64,000 bases of DNA from Microbacterium sp. (GCA_003524435.1 DQHP01000027.1:1-64000); one strand, 5' to 3'; positions 1-9,371 are shown, counted from the stretch's first letter. Notes: generated by a model from the sequence alone, not told the origin. Made by a program: numbers and translations.

Positions 1-2
1 CG

Positions 3-491
3 ACTCGCGCCCAGCAAGAGGCTGCCCGCCGGCGTCCACTGGTGGCTGACACGAAAGAAGCGCGCGTAGCAGCGAAGGCGCAACTGCGTGAGCGTCGCGA
101 ACGCGCACAGGCAGGTATGGCTGCGGGCGAGGACAAGTACTTGCCACCGCGTGACAAGGGCCCCCAGCGCCGCTGGGTGCGCGACTACGTCGATGCGGGG
201 TGGCACCTCTCTGAGTGGGTCATGGCGCTTATGGTCGTCGTGATCCTGGTCTCGCTTGTGCCGGACCCGTCATTCTCGTTCTTCGCGTTCATCGGCCTGT
301 GGGCGTTCATCGTGGTCGCCGTGATCGACATGGTGTTGCTCTCGATGCGTGTCAAGAAGAAGATTGCCGCAAAATTCGGCAAGGAGCGTATGGAGAAGGG
401 GCTCGGCTGGTACGCGGCAATGCGTGCTCTTCAGATGCGCTTCATGCGTCTGCCGAAGCCTCAGGTCAAGCGCGGTCAGTACCCCGCCTGA
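3..491 (+). CDS. DUF3043 family membrane protein, 5' end outside the window
   Basis: Function is unknown; the family is found in Actinobacteria. The reading frame is open from the first complete codon, and codons before the GTG at 42 already encode the typical Arg/Ala/Gln-rich head (TRAQQEAARRRPL), so the GTG at 42 is an internal valine and the gene begins left of the window. 162 residues are visible: a highly charged cytoplasmic N-terminus (EARVAAKAQLRERRERA), then two hydrophobic segments separated by a short SLVPDPSFSF turn, then a basic tail starting MRVKKKIAAKFG. This fits a two-helix membrane protein with both ends in the cytoplasm. It converges on pyrD, with a strong inverted repeat between them. 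Confidence 0.85.
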   Translation, partial: TRAQQEAARRRPLVADTKEARVAAKAQLRERRERAQAGMAAGEDKYLPPRDKGPQRRWVRDYVDAGWHLSEWVMALMVVVILVSLVPDPSFSFFAFIGLWAFIVVAVIDMVLLSMRVKKKIAAKFGKERMEKGLGWYAAMRALQMRFMRLPKPQVKRGQYPA

Positions 492-520
492 TCTCCCGCA
501 CCGACACCCCGCCCCGCCCC

Positions 521-596
521 GAGACCCCGTTTTCTCGTCGAGCCCCCGTCTTAGCCGCGTCGGCACGACGGGGGCTCGACATTCAGACGGGGTCTC
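521..596. repeat. Nested perfect inverted repeat between convergent genes
   Basis: The inner arms at 537-550 and 567-580 are perfect 14-bp reverse complements (gtcgagcccccgtc and its complement) around a 16-base centre. Outer arms gagaccccgt at 521-530 and acggggtctc at 587-596 are a second perfect 10-bp match. It lies between the stop of the DUF3043 gene and the stop of pyrD. It could act as a bidirectional terminator, although there is no clear T-tract, or it could be a dispersed intergenic repeat of the lineage. Confidence 0.85.
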
Positions 597-609
597 GGCA
601 GGCAGAGGA

Positions 610-1632
610 TCAGCGGGGGCGCAGGCCGCGATTGATCTGACGGGCCCAGAGCGGGCCGCGGTAGAGGAACGCGGTGTAGCCCTGCACCAGGGTGGCGCCA
701 GCATCCAAACGCGCCTGCACGTCATCTGCCGTTTCCACTCCCCCGACGGAGATCACGCAGAACTCACTCGGTACGGACGCGCGCACAATGCGCAGCACTT
801 CCATCGAGCGTTCCCGTAGAGGTGCTCCCGACAGTCCACCGGCACCAGCGGCCTCGACGACCGCAGCATCAGTGCGTAACCCGTCCCGCGAAATGGTCGT
901 GTTGTGCGCGATGATCCCGTCAAGACCTTCATCGACCGCGAGACGCGCAATTGCTTCGATCTCGTCATCTGGGAGGTCGGGGGCGATCTTCACTAGAAGC
1001 GGCGTGGATCCCGCAGCCGCTTTCACTGCACGTAACAGCGGTGCGAGTGTCTCCACGGCCTGCAGGCCGCGCAGACCGGGGGTATTCGGCGAGGACACGT
1101 TGACTGCCAGGTAGTCCGCAAGCGGCGCGAGCAAGCTGGCACTGGCGACGTAATCTGCTGTGGCGTCAGCAACGTCCACGACGCGGCTCTTGCCAATGTT
1201 CACACCGACGACGGTCTTTGGGCGCCGCATCCGTAATTTTCTGAGGCGTTTCGCCGCAGCATCCGCACCGTCGTTATTGAAGCCCATCCGGTTGATGACT
1301 GCGCGATCCGGCACGAGTCGGAACAAACGCGGCTGAGGGTTACCCTCTTGCGGGATCGCGGTGATCGTGCCGATCTCCACGTGCCCAAAGCCGAGAGCTG
1401 CGAGGCCCCGCACCCCGATCGCATTCTTATCGAAGCCCGCCGCGACACCGAACGGTGAATCGAAGGTAAGTCCCAGCGCGCTGACCTGTTGCTCAGGTCG
1501 CGGCGCGGCAATCGCCCGCGTGACCCAGGAGAACGGCGGAACGCCGAGTACGCGAATCACCGCCATAGCGGCGTGGTGAGCGAATTCGGGATCGAAGCGC
1601 GAGAGAACAACGCGAAAGAGCAGCGGATACAT
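610..1632 (-). CDS. pyrD: Dihydroorotate dehydrogenase (quinone), class 2
   Basis: Oxidises dihydroorotate to orotate in pyrimidine biosynthesis with FMN, passing electrons to membrane quinone. The 340-residue length, the N-terminal helix region (MYPLLFRVVLSRFDPEF) and the serine motif NVSSPNTPGLR (class 2 uses Ser as base) identify the membrane-associated type. FMN and substrate motifs AGFDKN, RMGFNNDG, HNTT, GGLSG and ISVGGV are all present in order. The frame extends upstream to 1878 inside nrdR, but the conserved protein begins at the ATG at 1632, 10 bases after the nrdR stop. TAATCT ends 7 bases before that ATG, so an internal leaderless promoter is possible. It is the last gene of the hisD-nrdR-pyrD run. 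Confidence 0.95.
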   Translation of the reverse strand: MYPLLFRVVLSRFDPEFAHHAAMAVIRVLGVPPFSWVTRAIAAPRPEQQVSALGLTFDSPFGVAAGFDKNAIGVRGLAALGFGHVEIGTITAIPQEGNPQPRLFRLVPDRAVINRMGFNNDGADAAAKRLRKLRMRRPKTVVGVNIGKSRVVDVADATADYVASASLLAPLADYLAVNVSSPNTPGLRGLQAVETLAPLLRAVKAAAGSTPLLVKIAPDLPDDEIEAIARLAVDEGLDGIIAHNTTISRDGLRTDAAVVEAAGAGGLSGAPLRERSMEVLRIVRASVPSEFCVISVGGVETADDVQARLDAGATLVQGYTAFLYRGPLWARQINRGLRPR

Positions 1633-1639
1633 CACTGCC

Positions 1640-1645
1640 AGATTA
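1640..1645 (-). promoter_or_regulatory. Possible leaderless -10 for pyrD
   Basis: On the minus strand TAATCT is followed by 7 bases and then the pyrD ATG. There is no purine-rich ribosome-binding site before this ATG. The TAA of the hexamer is also the nrdR stop codon, so chance occurrence is quite possible. Confidence 0.3.
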
Positions 1646-2119
1646 CCGGTCGGCTGAGTCCTGCTGCGCCTCAAGGTGATCCGCCCGGAGGTCGGTGATC
1701 GCGCTCTCGAAATCTTCCAGCGAGTCAAACGCCTGATAGACGCTGGCAAAACGCAAGAACGCAACCTCGTCCAGATCGCGAAGCGGACCAAGAATGGCCA
1801 GGCCGATCTCATTGGTATCCAGCTGCGAGACACCAGTCTGGCGCACTGCTTCTTCCACGCGCTGCGCAAGAACCGCAAGGTCTGCCTCGGTCACCGGACG
1901 CCCCTGACAGGCCTTGCGCACACCGGAGATGACCTTCTCGCGACTGAACGGCTCCATGACACCGGACCGTTTGATCACGTTGAGGCTCGCCGTCTCTGTC
2001 GTCGTGAAACGCCCGCCGCACTCCGGACACTGACGACGGCGACGGATGGAGAGTCCATCGTCACTGGTACGAGAGTCGATCACGCGGGAGTCAGGATGGC
2101 GGCAGAAGGGGCAATGCAT
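1643..2119 (-). CDS. nrdR: Transcriptional repressor NrdR
   Basis: Zinc-finger and ATP-cone repressor that senses ATP/dATP and represses ribonucleotide reductase genes. The 158-residue protein has the zinc ribbon Cys3-x2-Cys6 and Cys31-x2-Cys34 (HCPFC and QCPECG), an arginine-rich DNA-binding strip (IRRRRQ), then the ATP-cone (about residues 49-139, from VIKRSG to YQAFDS). The ATG at 2119 is chosen because the zinc ribbon normally starts at residue 3; upstream codons overlap the hisD end. It lies 19 bases after hisD and 10 bases before pyrD. No ribonucleotide reductase gene is in the window, so its targets lie elsewhere. Confidence 0.95.
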   Translation of the reverse strand: MHCPFCRHPDSRVIDSRTSDDGLSIRRRRQCPECGGRFTTTETASLNVIKRSGVMEPFSREKVISGVRKACQGRPVTEADLAVLAQRVEEAVRQTGVSQLDTNEIGLAILGPLRDLDEVAFLRFASVYQAFDSLEDFESAITDLRADHLEAQQDSADR

Positions 2120-2138
2120 GATTTTCCAGCGTAGCCGT

Positions 2139-3452
2139 TCAGCCGGTCGTCGCCGGGAAGCGCGCTTCGATCGCTTCACCGTGTGCGGGCAGCACTTCGG
2201 TGTTCGCCAACGCGACGACGCCTTCGCGCACCTCGGCCAACGCGGCGTGGTCGTATGCGATCACTTGCTGCGGTCGCAGGAACGTATACGCGCCGAGCCC
2301 TGGCGCGTAACGCGCCTGACCGCCAGTGGGGAGAACGTGGTTACTCCCCGCCATGTAGTCCCCGAGGCTCACGGGGGTTTGGTCCCCTACGAAGACGGCG
2401 CCAGCGCTCGTAAAAGCGGATGCTGCATCCTCAGCGTCGACAAGGTGCAGTTCCAAGTGCTCGGGAGCATAAGCGTTACTGAACGCCGTCGCCATGGCGC
2501 GGTCATCGACCAGCACAATCGCTGACTGCGGTCCGCCGAGTGCCACCGCCACGCGCTCACTGTGCATGGTGGCAGCGGCGAACGTCGCTACCTCTGATGC
2601 AACGCGCTCGGCCAGCGCTTCATCATCGGTGACAAGTACCGCAGATGCCTGCTCGTCGTGCTCTGCCTGGCTCACCAGGTCAGCGGCTACCAGACGGGCA
2701 TCGGCCGACGCATCCGCCACAATCAGGATCTCCGTCGCGCCTGCTTCGGAGTCCGTACCGACAACGCCAGCGACGGCACGCTTCGCGGAGGCGACATAGT
2801 TGTTGCCAGGCCCGGATACGACGTCTACGGGATCAAGTCCGATCGCGGAAACACCGTGCGCGAAGGCGCCGATGGCGCCCGCGCCACCCATCGCGTAAAC
2901 CTCAGTAATGCCCAGCAGTCCCGCAGCAGCAAGAATCACCGGGTGGATGCGACCGTCCTGGTCTTCTTGCGGCGGCGAAGCGAGTGCGATCTGGGCAACA
3001 CCGGCAACCTGAGCCGGAACCACATTCATAATCACACTCGACGGGTAAACTGCCTTGCCCCCGGGGATGTACACGCCCACGCGCGTCACCGGCTGCCAAC
3101 GCTGAGTAATGCGGGCACCGGGGCCGATATCGGTGATGCGGTCGTCAGGAATCTGCGCGGTGGAAGCCAGACGCACCCGGCCGATCGACTCTTCGAGCGC
3201 GGACAAAATTTCGGGCGTCAGGGCAGCGACAGCATCCGTGATGTGATCGCTCGGCACCCGGATCGCGTGGCCGCTCACCCCGTCAAACTTCTGTGCCTGC
3301 TCACGCAGCGCGCTCTCACCGTCAGTGCGCACCGCCTCAACAATACGCACAGCAGTCTCGAGCGCCTCCGCCCGTGCCTGCGCAGCACGAGGAACGGCGG
3401 CAAGCATGTCTGCCGGCGAGAGCTGCTGCCCTCGCAGATCAATCGTGCGCAC
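2139..3452 (-). CDS. hisD: Histidinol dehydrogenase
   Basis: Catalyses the last two oxidations of histidine biosynthesis (L-histidinol to L-histidine) with NAD and zinc. The 437 residues fit the family. Visible motifs are [27 protein letters not shown], the catalytic and zinc-binding YAPEHLELH, and [13 protein letters not shown]. The start is taken as the GTG at 3452 ([11 protein letters not shown]), one base after the TGA of the upstream membrane-protein gene, implying translational coupling; the longer frame would overlap that gene. No other his gene is nearby, so hisD is detached from the rest of the pathway here. Confidence 0.95.
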   Translation of the reverse strand: MRTIDLRGQQLSPADMLAAVPRAAQARAEALETAVRIVEAVRTDGESALREQAQKFDGVSGHAIRVPSDHITDAVAALTPEILSALEESIGRVRLASTAQIPDDRITDIGPGARITQRWQPVTRVGVYIPGGKAVYPSSVIMNVVPAQVAGVAQIALASPPQEDQDGRIHPVILAAAGLLGITEVYAMGGAGAIGAFAHGVSAIGLDPVDVVSGPGNNYVASAKRAVAGVVGTDSEAGATEILIVADASADARLVAADLVSQAEHDEQASAVLVTDDEALAERVASEVATFAAATMHSERVAVALGGPQSAIVLVDDRAMATAFSNAYAPEHLELHLVDAEDAASAFTSAGAVFVGDQTPVSLGDYMAGSNHVLPTGGQARYAPGLGAYTFLRPQQVIAYDHAALAEVREGVVALANTEVLPAHGEAIEARFPATTG

Positions 3453-3453
3453 A

Positions 3454-4566
3454 TCAGCCCTTCGTGATGTCAGAGACTTCGTGCAGATAGCCCACACGAC
3501 CGTCGTCGTGACGCACGACGTAGGCTCCGCCGCGGTCTTCGATCACAAGAGCCCAGGCCGTGGGGCCGATGCGGAACAGCGGATTTCCGCGCTCGTCGAG
3601 CACGTCACGCTCTGTCGGAGCCAGCGCCCAGAACGGTTGCGCGACGGGCTGCTCCACGATGGTTTCTCGCGGAGCGGTTTGGTCGACGTCTTCGACCTCG
3701 CCGATCATGTCGGCGATTACCGCGTCTGCGCTGGTGTCTGTTTCGTCGAGCGGTGTCGTTTCCTCAAACGGTGCAGGCTCTTCGGTCTGCTCGTTGGGCG
3801 TACGTGCATAGCCAGGAACGTAGTCGCTGTCTTCAACGCCAGTCGCTGTTCCCAGTTCTCCACCCGACACGTGCGACGAAGTAGGAACGCTGCCAATGAG
3901 TCCGAGGTCCGTGATCTCCTGATCGACACTGGCTTCGTAATCAACGCTGTCGTTCTCTAACGGGGCGGGAGCGGCAGTAGCAGCAACCGCTGCCGCAGGA
4001 CGCTCTGGGCGAGGCCTGGGAATAACCGGGCGCACCGGGTTCGCGTTGCGATGTGCCAGCGTTACGAGGCGGCCACGGAAATCATCCCGGATGCCGGGAA
4101 ACACCGGAGCGAACACCGTGAGGGCGACGAGGACAAGCATTGCAACCAGTTGCACCCACGGCACCCAGATAGTCGGTGCAACACCAGCCTGAATTGTCGA
4201 GGCGATGTACTCCCACAGCAGCTGAGCCCACCACACCACGGCAACAGAGAATGCGACTGATGCGAACTGGTCGATGCCTAGGGATCCGACACGACGGATC
4301 CCTTCTGGCGAGAAGCGGCGCAACACGATGAGGAACACAGCCACAGTAGGAAGGCCGAGCGGCAGAATCCACGAGATACCCGACACCCAAAGCGTCGGCG
4401 ACCAGCCCACCGGGAAGAACGAGGTCACGAAGGCGACGAGCCACACACCGACGATGAGGAGCTCACGAAGGGTGAAGCCCAGGATGCCAGCCTGTGGGGT
4501 GACCTCCTCGTCATAGAGCACGCCGTCCTCTTCGGTAAAGGGCTCCGAGGGTGTATCCGTGCTCAT
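3454..4566 (-). CDS. Four-helix membrane protein with acidic cytoplasmic tail
   Basis: I do not recognise a functional family. The 370-residue protein has a short acidic N-terminus, then four hydrophobic segments at about residues 31-52, 57-82, 97-123 and 134-158, then an Ala/Pro-rich and later Glu/Asp/Thr-rich linker (about 180-310) and a compact C-terminal domain of about 55 residues (NPLFRIGPTAWALVIEDRGG followed by a histidine- and aspartate-containing strand). It sits between dnaE1 and hisD on the same strand and its stop is one base from hisD. AAAGGA lies about 9 bases before the ATG. A role linking the membrane to replication or histidine synthesis would be speculation. Confidence 0.75.
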   Translation of the reverse strand: MSTDTPSEPFTEEDGVLYDEEVTPQAGILGFTLRELLIVGVWLVAFVTSFFPVGWSPTLWVSGISWILPLGLPTVAVFLIVLRRFSPEGIRRVGSLGIDQFASVAFSVAVVWWAQLLWEYIASTIQAGVAPTIWVPWVQLVAMLVLVALTVFAPVFPGIRDDFRGRLVTLAHRNANPVRPVIPRPRPERPAAAVAATAAPAPLENDSVDYEASVDQEITDLGLIGSVPTSSHVSGGELGTATGVEDSDYVPGYARTPNEQTEEPAPFEETTPLDETDTSADAVIADMIGEVEDVDQTAPRETIVEQPVAQPFWALAPTERDVLDERGNPLFRIGPTAWALVIEDRGGAYVVRHDDGRVGYLHEVSDITKG

Positions 4567-4608
4567 GAAACGACAATCCTTTCGACATGGTGCGCGCGGT
4601 CGGTATCT

Positions 4609-4625
4609 ACGCGTCCAACGCGTCC
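4609..4625. repeat. Short direct repeat ahead of the 370-residue membrane protein
   Basis: ACGCGTCC occurs twice, at 4609-4616 and 4618-4625, separated by one base. Each copy contains the ACGCGT palindrome. It lies between the dnaE1 stop and the next start codon and could be a regulator-binding site; nothing else supports that. Confidence 0.4.
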
Positions 4626-4630
4626 CGATA

Positions 4631-7600
4631 CTACCCGAGGCAAGTTGGCCCCAGTAGCGACTTAAGATCGCCGAAGAGATCTGCGGACACTTTCACCGGC
4701 ATTGGAACTTCGAATACCTTAGCTGTCTGGCCCCGGTGCACCTTGAGCATGACTTCCGTTTCACCGCTGTGACGACGCAGCACTTCAGCCAACTCATTCA
4801 TGACTTTTTCCGTCGCACGCTGCTCAGCGAGGACGAGAGCGAGCGGCCCCGCGGCGTCAAAAGAGCCAATATCAGGTACGAACGCTGACTGCGCGTGCAA
4901 GTTGAGCCCGTCGTCTCGTCGAGATACTCGACCACGCACCGCGAGAATGGCATCCTGTTGCAGCGTGTGCTGGAACTCGGTGTAGGTCTTGCCCATAAAC
5001 ATGACGGTGACCTCACCGTTGAAATCCTCGACAGTGATCATGCCGTAGGGATTTCCACTGGCTTTCGCGACCCTGTGCTGCACGCTCGTCACCAGTCCCG
5101 AGACCGTGACCTGGTCACCGTCTTGGAGATCTTCCGATGCCAGCAGGTTATGGATCGAAATCGACGCGTGTTTCGCGAGTGGAACTTCCAGCCCGGCGAG
5201 AGGGTGATCCGACACGTACAGCCCGAGCATCTCGCGCTCGAAGGCAAGCTTGTCTTTTTTGATCCACTCCGGGCGCTCCGGAACTTTCGCCGGAACAGCT
5301 TCTTCGGCCGAGTCATAGAGGCTATCGAAGTCGAATCCGATGGCGCCTTGAGCCTCGTTGCGTTTCTGATCAACGGCCGCTTCGGTCGCGTCTTCATGGA
5401 TTTCCATAAGCGCGCGGCGCGTGTTGCCCATCTCATCGAAGGCGCCAGCTTTGATCAGCGATTCGACCGTGCGCTTGTTGGAGACGTGTAGCGGTACCTT
5501 CTTCAAGAAGTCGTGGAAAGAATCGAAGTTCTCTTTCTCACGTGAAGCGACAATGCCGTCGACAACGTTGCTGCCCACGTTTCGCACTGCGCCGAGCCCG
5601 AAGCGGATGTCATCACCCACAGCAGCAAAAAAGTTGATCGATTCGCGCACATCCGGCGGCAGCACCCTGATGCCCATGCGTCGGCACTCGTTGAGATAGA
5701 TAGCCATCTTGTCTTTGGAATCACCAACGCTCGTGAGCAGGGCTGCCATGTACTCGGCGGGGTAATGCGCCTTGAGATATGCGGTCCAGTACGACACGAG
5801 CCCGTAGGCCGCTGAGTGCGCCTTGTTGAAGGCATAGTCCGAGAACGGCAGCAGGATGTCCCACAACGCTTTAACGGCGCCATCGCCAAACCCGTTGGCG
5901 TGCATTCCGGCCTGGAAGCCTTCGTACTGCTTGTCGAGTTCGGATTTTTTCTTCTTACCCATCGCGCGTCGCAGAATGTCTGCTTGACCGAGGCTGAATC
6001 CCGCAACCTTCTGCGCGATAGCCATGACCTGCTCCTGATAGATGATCAGGCCGTAGGACTCGTTGAGGATATCTTTCAGCGCGTCTTCCAACTCAGGGTG
6101 AATCGGTGTGATCGGCTGCAGGCCGTTCTTGCGCAGAGCATAATTCGTGTGCGAGTTGGCCCCCATCGGACCGGGGCGATACAGGGCAATGAGAGCGGAG
6201 ATGTCACCGAAATTATCGGGCTTCATCAACCGCATCAGCGAACGCATCGGCCCGCCATCGAGCTGGAATACGCCGAGTGAATCACCGCGTGAGAGCAGTT
6301 CATACGCTGCTCGGTCCTCGAGTTCAAGATGCTCGAGGTCAACTTCCTCGTTACGGTTCGTACGGATGTTATCGAGTGCATCCGAAATGATCGTGAGGTT
6401 GCGTAACCCCAGAAAGTCCATCTTGATCAGCCCGAGGCTTTCGCTTGACGGGTAATCAAACTGCGTGACGATCTGGCCATCCTGCTCACGACGCATGATC
6501 GGGATAATGTCGAGCAGCGGCTCGCTCGACATGATCACGCCTGCCGCGTGAACGCCCCACTGACGTTTTAGACCCTCCAGACCGATAGCACGGTCAAAGA
6601 CGGTTTTGGCCTCGGGATCGGTCTCGATCAACGCGCGGAACTCGCTGGCCTCTTTATACCGCGGGTGCTTCGAGTCGAACATGCCGTCCAGGGGCATGTC
6701 CTTGCCCATCACAGGTGGCGGCATTGCCTTGGTCAGGCGCTCCCCCATGCTGAACGGGAACCCGAGCACACGCCCGGCATCTTTCAAAGCCTGCTTGGAC
6801 TTAATCGTTCCGTAAGTCACGATCTGCGCAACGCGCTCATCGCCGTACTTCTCTGTGACGTACTCAATCACTTCGCCACGACGACGATCATCGAAGTCGA
6901 CGTCAAAGTCAGGCATCGAGACACGTTCAGGGTTCAGGAATCGCTCGAAGATGAGGCCATGCTCGAGGGGGTCGAGGTCGGTGATTCTCATCGCATACGC
7001 GACCATGGAACCGGCACCGGAACCACGACCAGGGCCGACGCGGATGCCGTTGTCCTTGGCCCAGTTGATGAAGTCGGCAACCACGAGAAAGTAGCCGGGG
7101 AACCCCATCTGCAAGATGATTCCGGTCTCGTACTCTGCCTGTTTGCGCACCTTGTCAGGGATGCCCGACGGATAACGGTATTGCAAGCCAGCCTCGACCT
7201 CTTTGATGAGCCAGCTGTCTTCGGTCTCGCCGTCAGGCACGGGGAAACGCGGCATGTAGTTGGCTGAGGTGTTGAACTCGACTTCGCAGCGCTCGGCGAT
7301 CAGCAGCGTGTTATCGCATGCCTCCGGGTGGTCACGGAAAAGCTGGCGCATCTCCTGCGCCGTCTTGACGTAATAACCGTCGCCATTGAACTTGAATCTG
7401 TTCGGATCGTCCATCGTCGAACCGGACTGCACGCAGAGCAGCGCAGCGTGCGCATCAGCCTCGTGCTGGTGTGTGTAGTGCGAGTCGTTCGTGCCAACGA
7501 GCGGGATCCCGAGGTCTTTCGAGATCTTCAACAGGTCAGTGATCACGCGACGCTCAATATCGAGCCCGTGATCCATGATCTCGGCGAAGTAGTTCTCTTT

Positions 7601-8149
7601 GCCGAAGATGTCTTGGAACTCGGCTGCCGCCGCACGCGCAGCCTCGTACTGCCCGAGACGCAAGCGGGTTTGCACCTCGCCAGAAGGGCACCCGGTGGTG
7701 GCGATAAGCCCCTTGCCGTACGTCTGCAACAGTTCCCGGTCCATACGGGGCTTGAAGTACTGACCTTCAAGGCTTGACCGAGAACTGAGCCGGAAGAGGT
7801 TGTGCATGCCCTCTGTGCTCTGGCTCCACATCGTCATGTGGGTGTACGCGCCCGATCCCGAGACGTCATCGCGCTTCTGATCGGGTGACCCCCACGCGAC
7901 GCGGGAGCGGTCGCTGCGGTGGGTACCCGGCGTCACGTACGCCTCAAGACCAATGATCGGTTTCACACCGACCGATTTGGCCGCGTTGTAGAACTCGAAG
8001 GCCGCGAAGGTGTTGCCGTGATCTGTGACAGCGATCGCAGGCATGCCGTAATCAGCGGCTGCTTGCGTCATCGATGCGATTTTGGCAGCACCATCGAGCA
8101 TCGAGTATTCGCTGTGCACGTGCAGATGAACGAAGGAGTCGGATGCCAC
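4631..8149 (-). CDS. dnaE: DNA polymerase III subunit alpha (replicative)
   Basis: Catalytic subunit of the chromosomal replicase. The 1172 residues carry, in order, an N-terminal PHP domain (HLHVHSEYSMLDG near residue 8, TDHGN near 43, CPSGEV), whose intact metal ligands suggest proofreading exonuclease activity as in actinobacterial DnaE1; the polymerase palm with catalytic acids in PDFDVDFDD (about residues 411-419) and GPGRGSGAGS; the fingers with GLIIYQEQVM; a helix-hairpin-helix region; an OB fold (VTVSGLVTSVQHRV); and a C-terminal domain. The start is the GTG at 8149, with TAGACT exactly 6 bases upstream and no Shine-Dalgarno sequence, so a leaderless mRNA is likely. A second alpha subunit, DnaE2, is encoded at the right edge. 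Confidence 0.97.
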   Translation of the reverse strand: MASDSFVHLHVHSEYSMLDGAAKIASMTQAAADYGMPAIAVTDHGNTFAAFEFYNAAKSVGVKPIIGLEAYVTPGTHRSDRSRVAWGSPDQKRDDVSGSGAYTHMTMWSQSTEGMHNLFRLSSRSSLEGQYFKPRMDRELLQTYGKGLIATTGCPSGEVQTRLRLGQYEAARAAAAEFQDIFGKENYFAEIMDHGLDIERRVITDLLKISKDLGIPLVGTNDSHYTHQHEADAHAALLCVQSGSTMDDPNRFKFNGDGYYVKTAQEMRQLFRDHPEACDNTLLIAERCEVEFNTSANYMPRFPVPDGETEDSWLIKEVEAGLQYRYPSGIPDKVRKQAEYETGIILQMGFPGYFLVVADFINWAKDNGIRVGPGRGSGAGSMVAYAMRITDLDPLEHGLIFERFLNPERVSMPDFDVDFDDRRRGEVIEYVTEKYGDERVAQIVTYGTIKSKQALKDAGRVLGFPFSMGERLTKAMPPPVMGKDMPLDGMFDSKHPRYKEASEFRALIETDPEAKTVFDRAIGLEGLKRQWGVHAAGVIMSSEPLLDIIPIMRREQDGQIVTQFDYPSSESLGLIKMDFLGLRNLTIISDALDNIRTNRNEEVDLEHLELEDRAAYELLSRGDSLGVFQLDGGPMRSLMRLMKPDNFGDISALIALYRPGPMGANSHTNYALRKNGLQPITPIHPELEDALKDILNESYGLIIYQEQVMAIAQKVAGFSLGQADILRRAMGKKKKSELDKQYEGFQAGMHANGFGDGAVKALWDILLPFSDYAFNKAHSAAYGLVSYWTAYLKAHYPAEYMAALLTSVGDSKDKMAIYLNECRRMGIRVLPPDVRESINFFAAVGDDIRFGLGAVRNVGSNVVDGIVASREKENFDSFHDFLKKVPLHVSNKRTVESLIKAGAFDEMGNTRRALMEIHEDATEAAVDQKRNEAQGAIGFDFDSLYDSAEEAVPAKVPERPEWIKKDKLAFEREMLGLYVSDHPLAGLEVPLAKHASISIHNLLASEDLQDGDQVTVSGLVTSVQHRVAKASGNPYGMITVEDFNGEVTVMFMGKTYTEFQHTLQQDAILAVRGRVSRRDDGLNLHAQSAFVPDIGSFDAAGPLALVLAEQRATEKVMNELAEVLRRHSGETEVMLKVHRGQTAKVFEVPMPVKVSADLFGDLKSLLGPTCLG

Positions 8150-8155
8150 GTGTCG

Positions 8156-8161
8156 AGTCTA
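8156..8161 (-). promoter_or_regulatory. Leaderless -10 element of dnaE1
   Basis: TAGACT on the minus strand is followed by 6 bases (cgacac) and the GTG start codon of dnaE. The geometry puts transcription start at or next to the G of the GTG. No ribosome-binding site precedes the codon. Confidence 0.6.
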
Positions 8162-8214
8162 CGTCGGGGCGCAGACAAGGGCATTTTGATATGGGGTCCC
8201 GTTGTCCACCCGAG

Positions 8215-8970
8215 TCACTCGACGATGCGCTGGTCCGTGTTCGTGTAGCGAATCTGGTCCGCTATCGAGCCAACCAGCCCGAAAGAGATGTTGAGGAGGC
8301 CGGGCTCGATGTCGTCCAGTGACGGCGGCGTGTCGAGCCCGAGTGTGATCGGATCGCCACCCATCGAACTCGCCGTGGCAGAGCCCAGATATACCGACAC
8401 GTTTCCGTCCAGCGACATTGTGTCGGCATTCGTCACGAGTCCGGGACCATCCGGCGGCCGCACAGTGAGGCTGAAGTCGGTAATCGTGATGGAATTTGCG
8501 CTGATTTTCAGCGCCCGCACGGTACTTCCGTCCACAGTCGGAACACTGACGATGCTGATCCCCCGAAGTCCGCTGAACGAGAGCCCACCTGCCACCATGG
8601 ATGCCGGCGTGCCGGTGAAGATCGCAGCGCCATCGTCGAGGGGTGCGGGTACCGGCTGTGCTTCGACAGCGTCTTCGGCAGGATCGTCGGCACCTGGTGA
8701 TTCTTCCGCCTCCGGGGGTGCCGAAATCTCGAAGTCCGGATCAGGCACCACGACACCGGGCTCATTTTCAGACGGGGCTGTCGGGTCGCTGGGATCTCCC
8801 GACTGCTCCGGCGCCGGCGCTGGCGTCGGAGGGGGCTTCGGGCAGAGAAAGGAGAGGAATGAATCGCAGAACCCGGCGTAGCGAGGCGAAGGCGCTGCGT
8901 TCACCACAAGTGGCGTGGCGATGACCAGTGCGGCCAGCACCCCGGCGACACGAAGATGGGATCGCCTCAT
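8215..8970 (-). CDS. Secreted proline-rich protein of the DUF6230/DUF6114 module
   Basis: Function is unknown. The 251-residue protein starts with a signal peptide (MRRSHLRVAGVLAALVIATP, cleavage likely after VNAA), then a short segment with two cysteines (GFCDSFLSFLC) and a long Pro/Ala/Glu linker (about residues 40-105). The C-terminal domain of about 140 residues is rich in beta-type strands (ISIVSVPTVDG, ANSITITDFSLTVRPP, NVSVYLG). The strand pattern resembles the DUF6230 protein two genes upstream, suggesting a shared fold, which is inference. The ATG at 8970 overlaps the DUF6114 stop by four bases (ATGA), so it is chosen over the longer frame to 9033. Last gene of a three-gene operon. 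Confidence 0.8.
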   Translation of the reverse strand: MRRSHLRVAGVLAALVIATPLVVNAAPSPRYAGFCDSFLSFLCPKPPPTPAPAPEQSGDPSDPTAPSENEPGVVVPDPDFEISAPPEAEESPGADDPAEDAVEAQPVPAPLDDGAAIFTGTPASMVAGGLSFSGLRGISIVSVPTVDGSTVRALKISANSITITDFSLTVRPPDGPGLVTNADTMSLDGNVSVYLGSATASSMGGDPITLGLDTPPSLDDIEPGLLNISFGLVGSIADQIRYTNTDQRIVE

Positions 8971-9371
8971 TCGCTCTCCCCCGCGGCTGCCTTTTGTGTC
9001 TTGGCGCGTTCGCGAGCCTCTAGTGTCATCCACGCAGAGACCAGCACCCCGCCGACGCAGGAAAGGATGGTGCCGATGAGGAATCCTCCGAGGTTCACTC
9101 CCACGAGAGCATAGAGCGCAATGGCAAGGGCGATGACGCCGTAGAACACGTGGTGCGCGGGCATCATGATCGCCAGGATGCCGAGCAGCAACAGCATGAT
9201 CGGGATGATCGTCGCCTGCAACCCTTCAATTCCCAGTTGGATCTGCAGGTTTCCCAGATCAAGCTGGCCAGAGAAGAACATCTCGATGCCCCCGACGGCG
9301 ACCAGGATGCCTCCGATGAACGGGCGCTGTCGCCGCCACACGGCAAACCTGCTGTCCGATTGGCGACGCAT
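8967..9371 (-). CDS. DUF6114 family membrane protein
   Basis: Uncharacterised actinobacterial membrane protein, usually encoded next to DUF6230 proteins. It has the family signature WRRQRPFIGGILVAVGG near the N-terminus and four hydrophobic segments (IGGILVAVGGIEMFF, ATIIPIMLLLLGILAIM, VFYGVIALAIALYALVG, FLIGTILSCVGGVLVSAWM), ending in a short charged tail. The ATG at 9371 is preceded by GAGG with 6-base spacing and gives 134 residues. An ATG at 9410, overlapping the DUF6230 stop by 10 bases, is the alternative. It probably anchors or exports the two secreted partners, but this has not been shown for the family. Confidence 0.85.
   Translation of the reverse strand: MRRQSDSRFAVWRRQRPFIGGILVAVGGIEMFFSGQLDLGNLQIQLGIEGLQATIIPIMLLLLGILAIMMPAHHVFYGVIALAIALYALVGVNLGGFLIGTILSCVGGVLVSAWMTLEARERAKTQKAAAGESE

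Noticed and set aside
42..44. GTG as start codon of the DUF3043 gene
   Set aside because: Codons 3-41 in the same frame encode the conserved head of the family, so this is an internal valine and the true start is outside the window.
1633..1878. Longer N-terminus of PyrD
   Set aside because: It would overlap nrdR, and PyrD proteins begin with the MYPLLFRVVL helix at the ATG at 1632.
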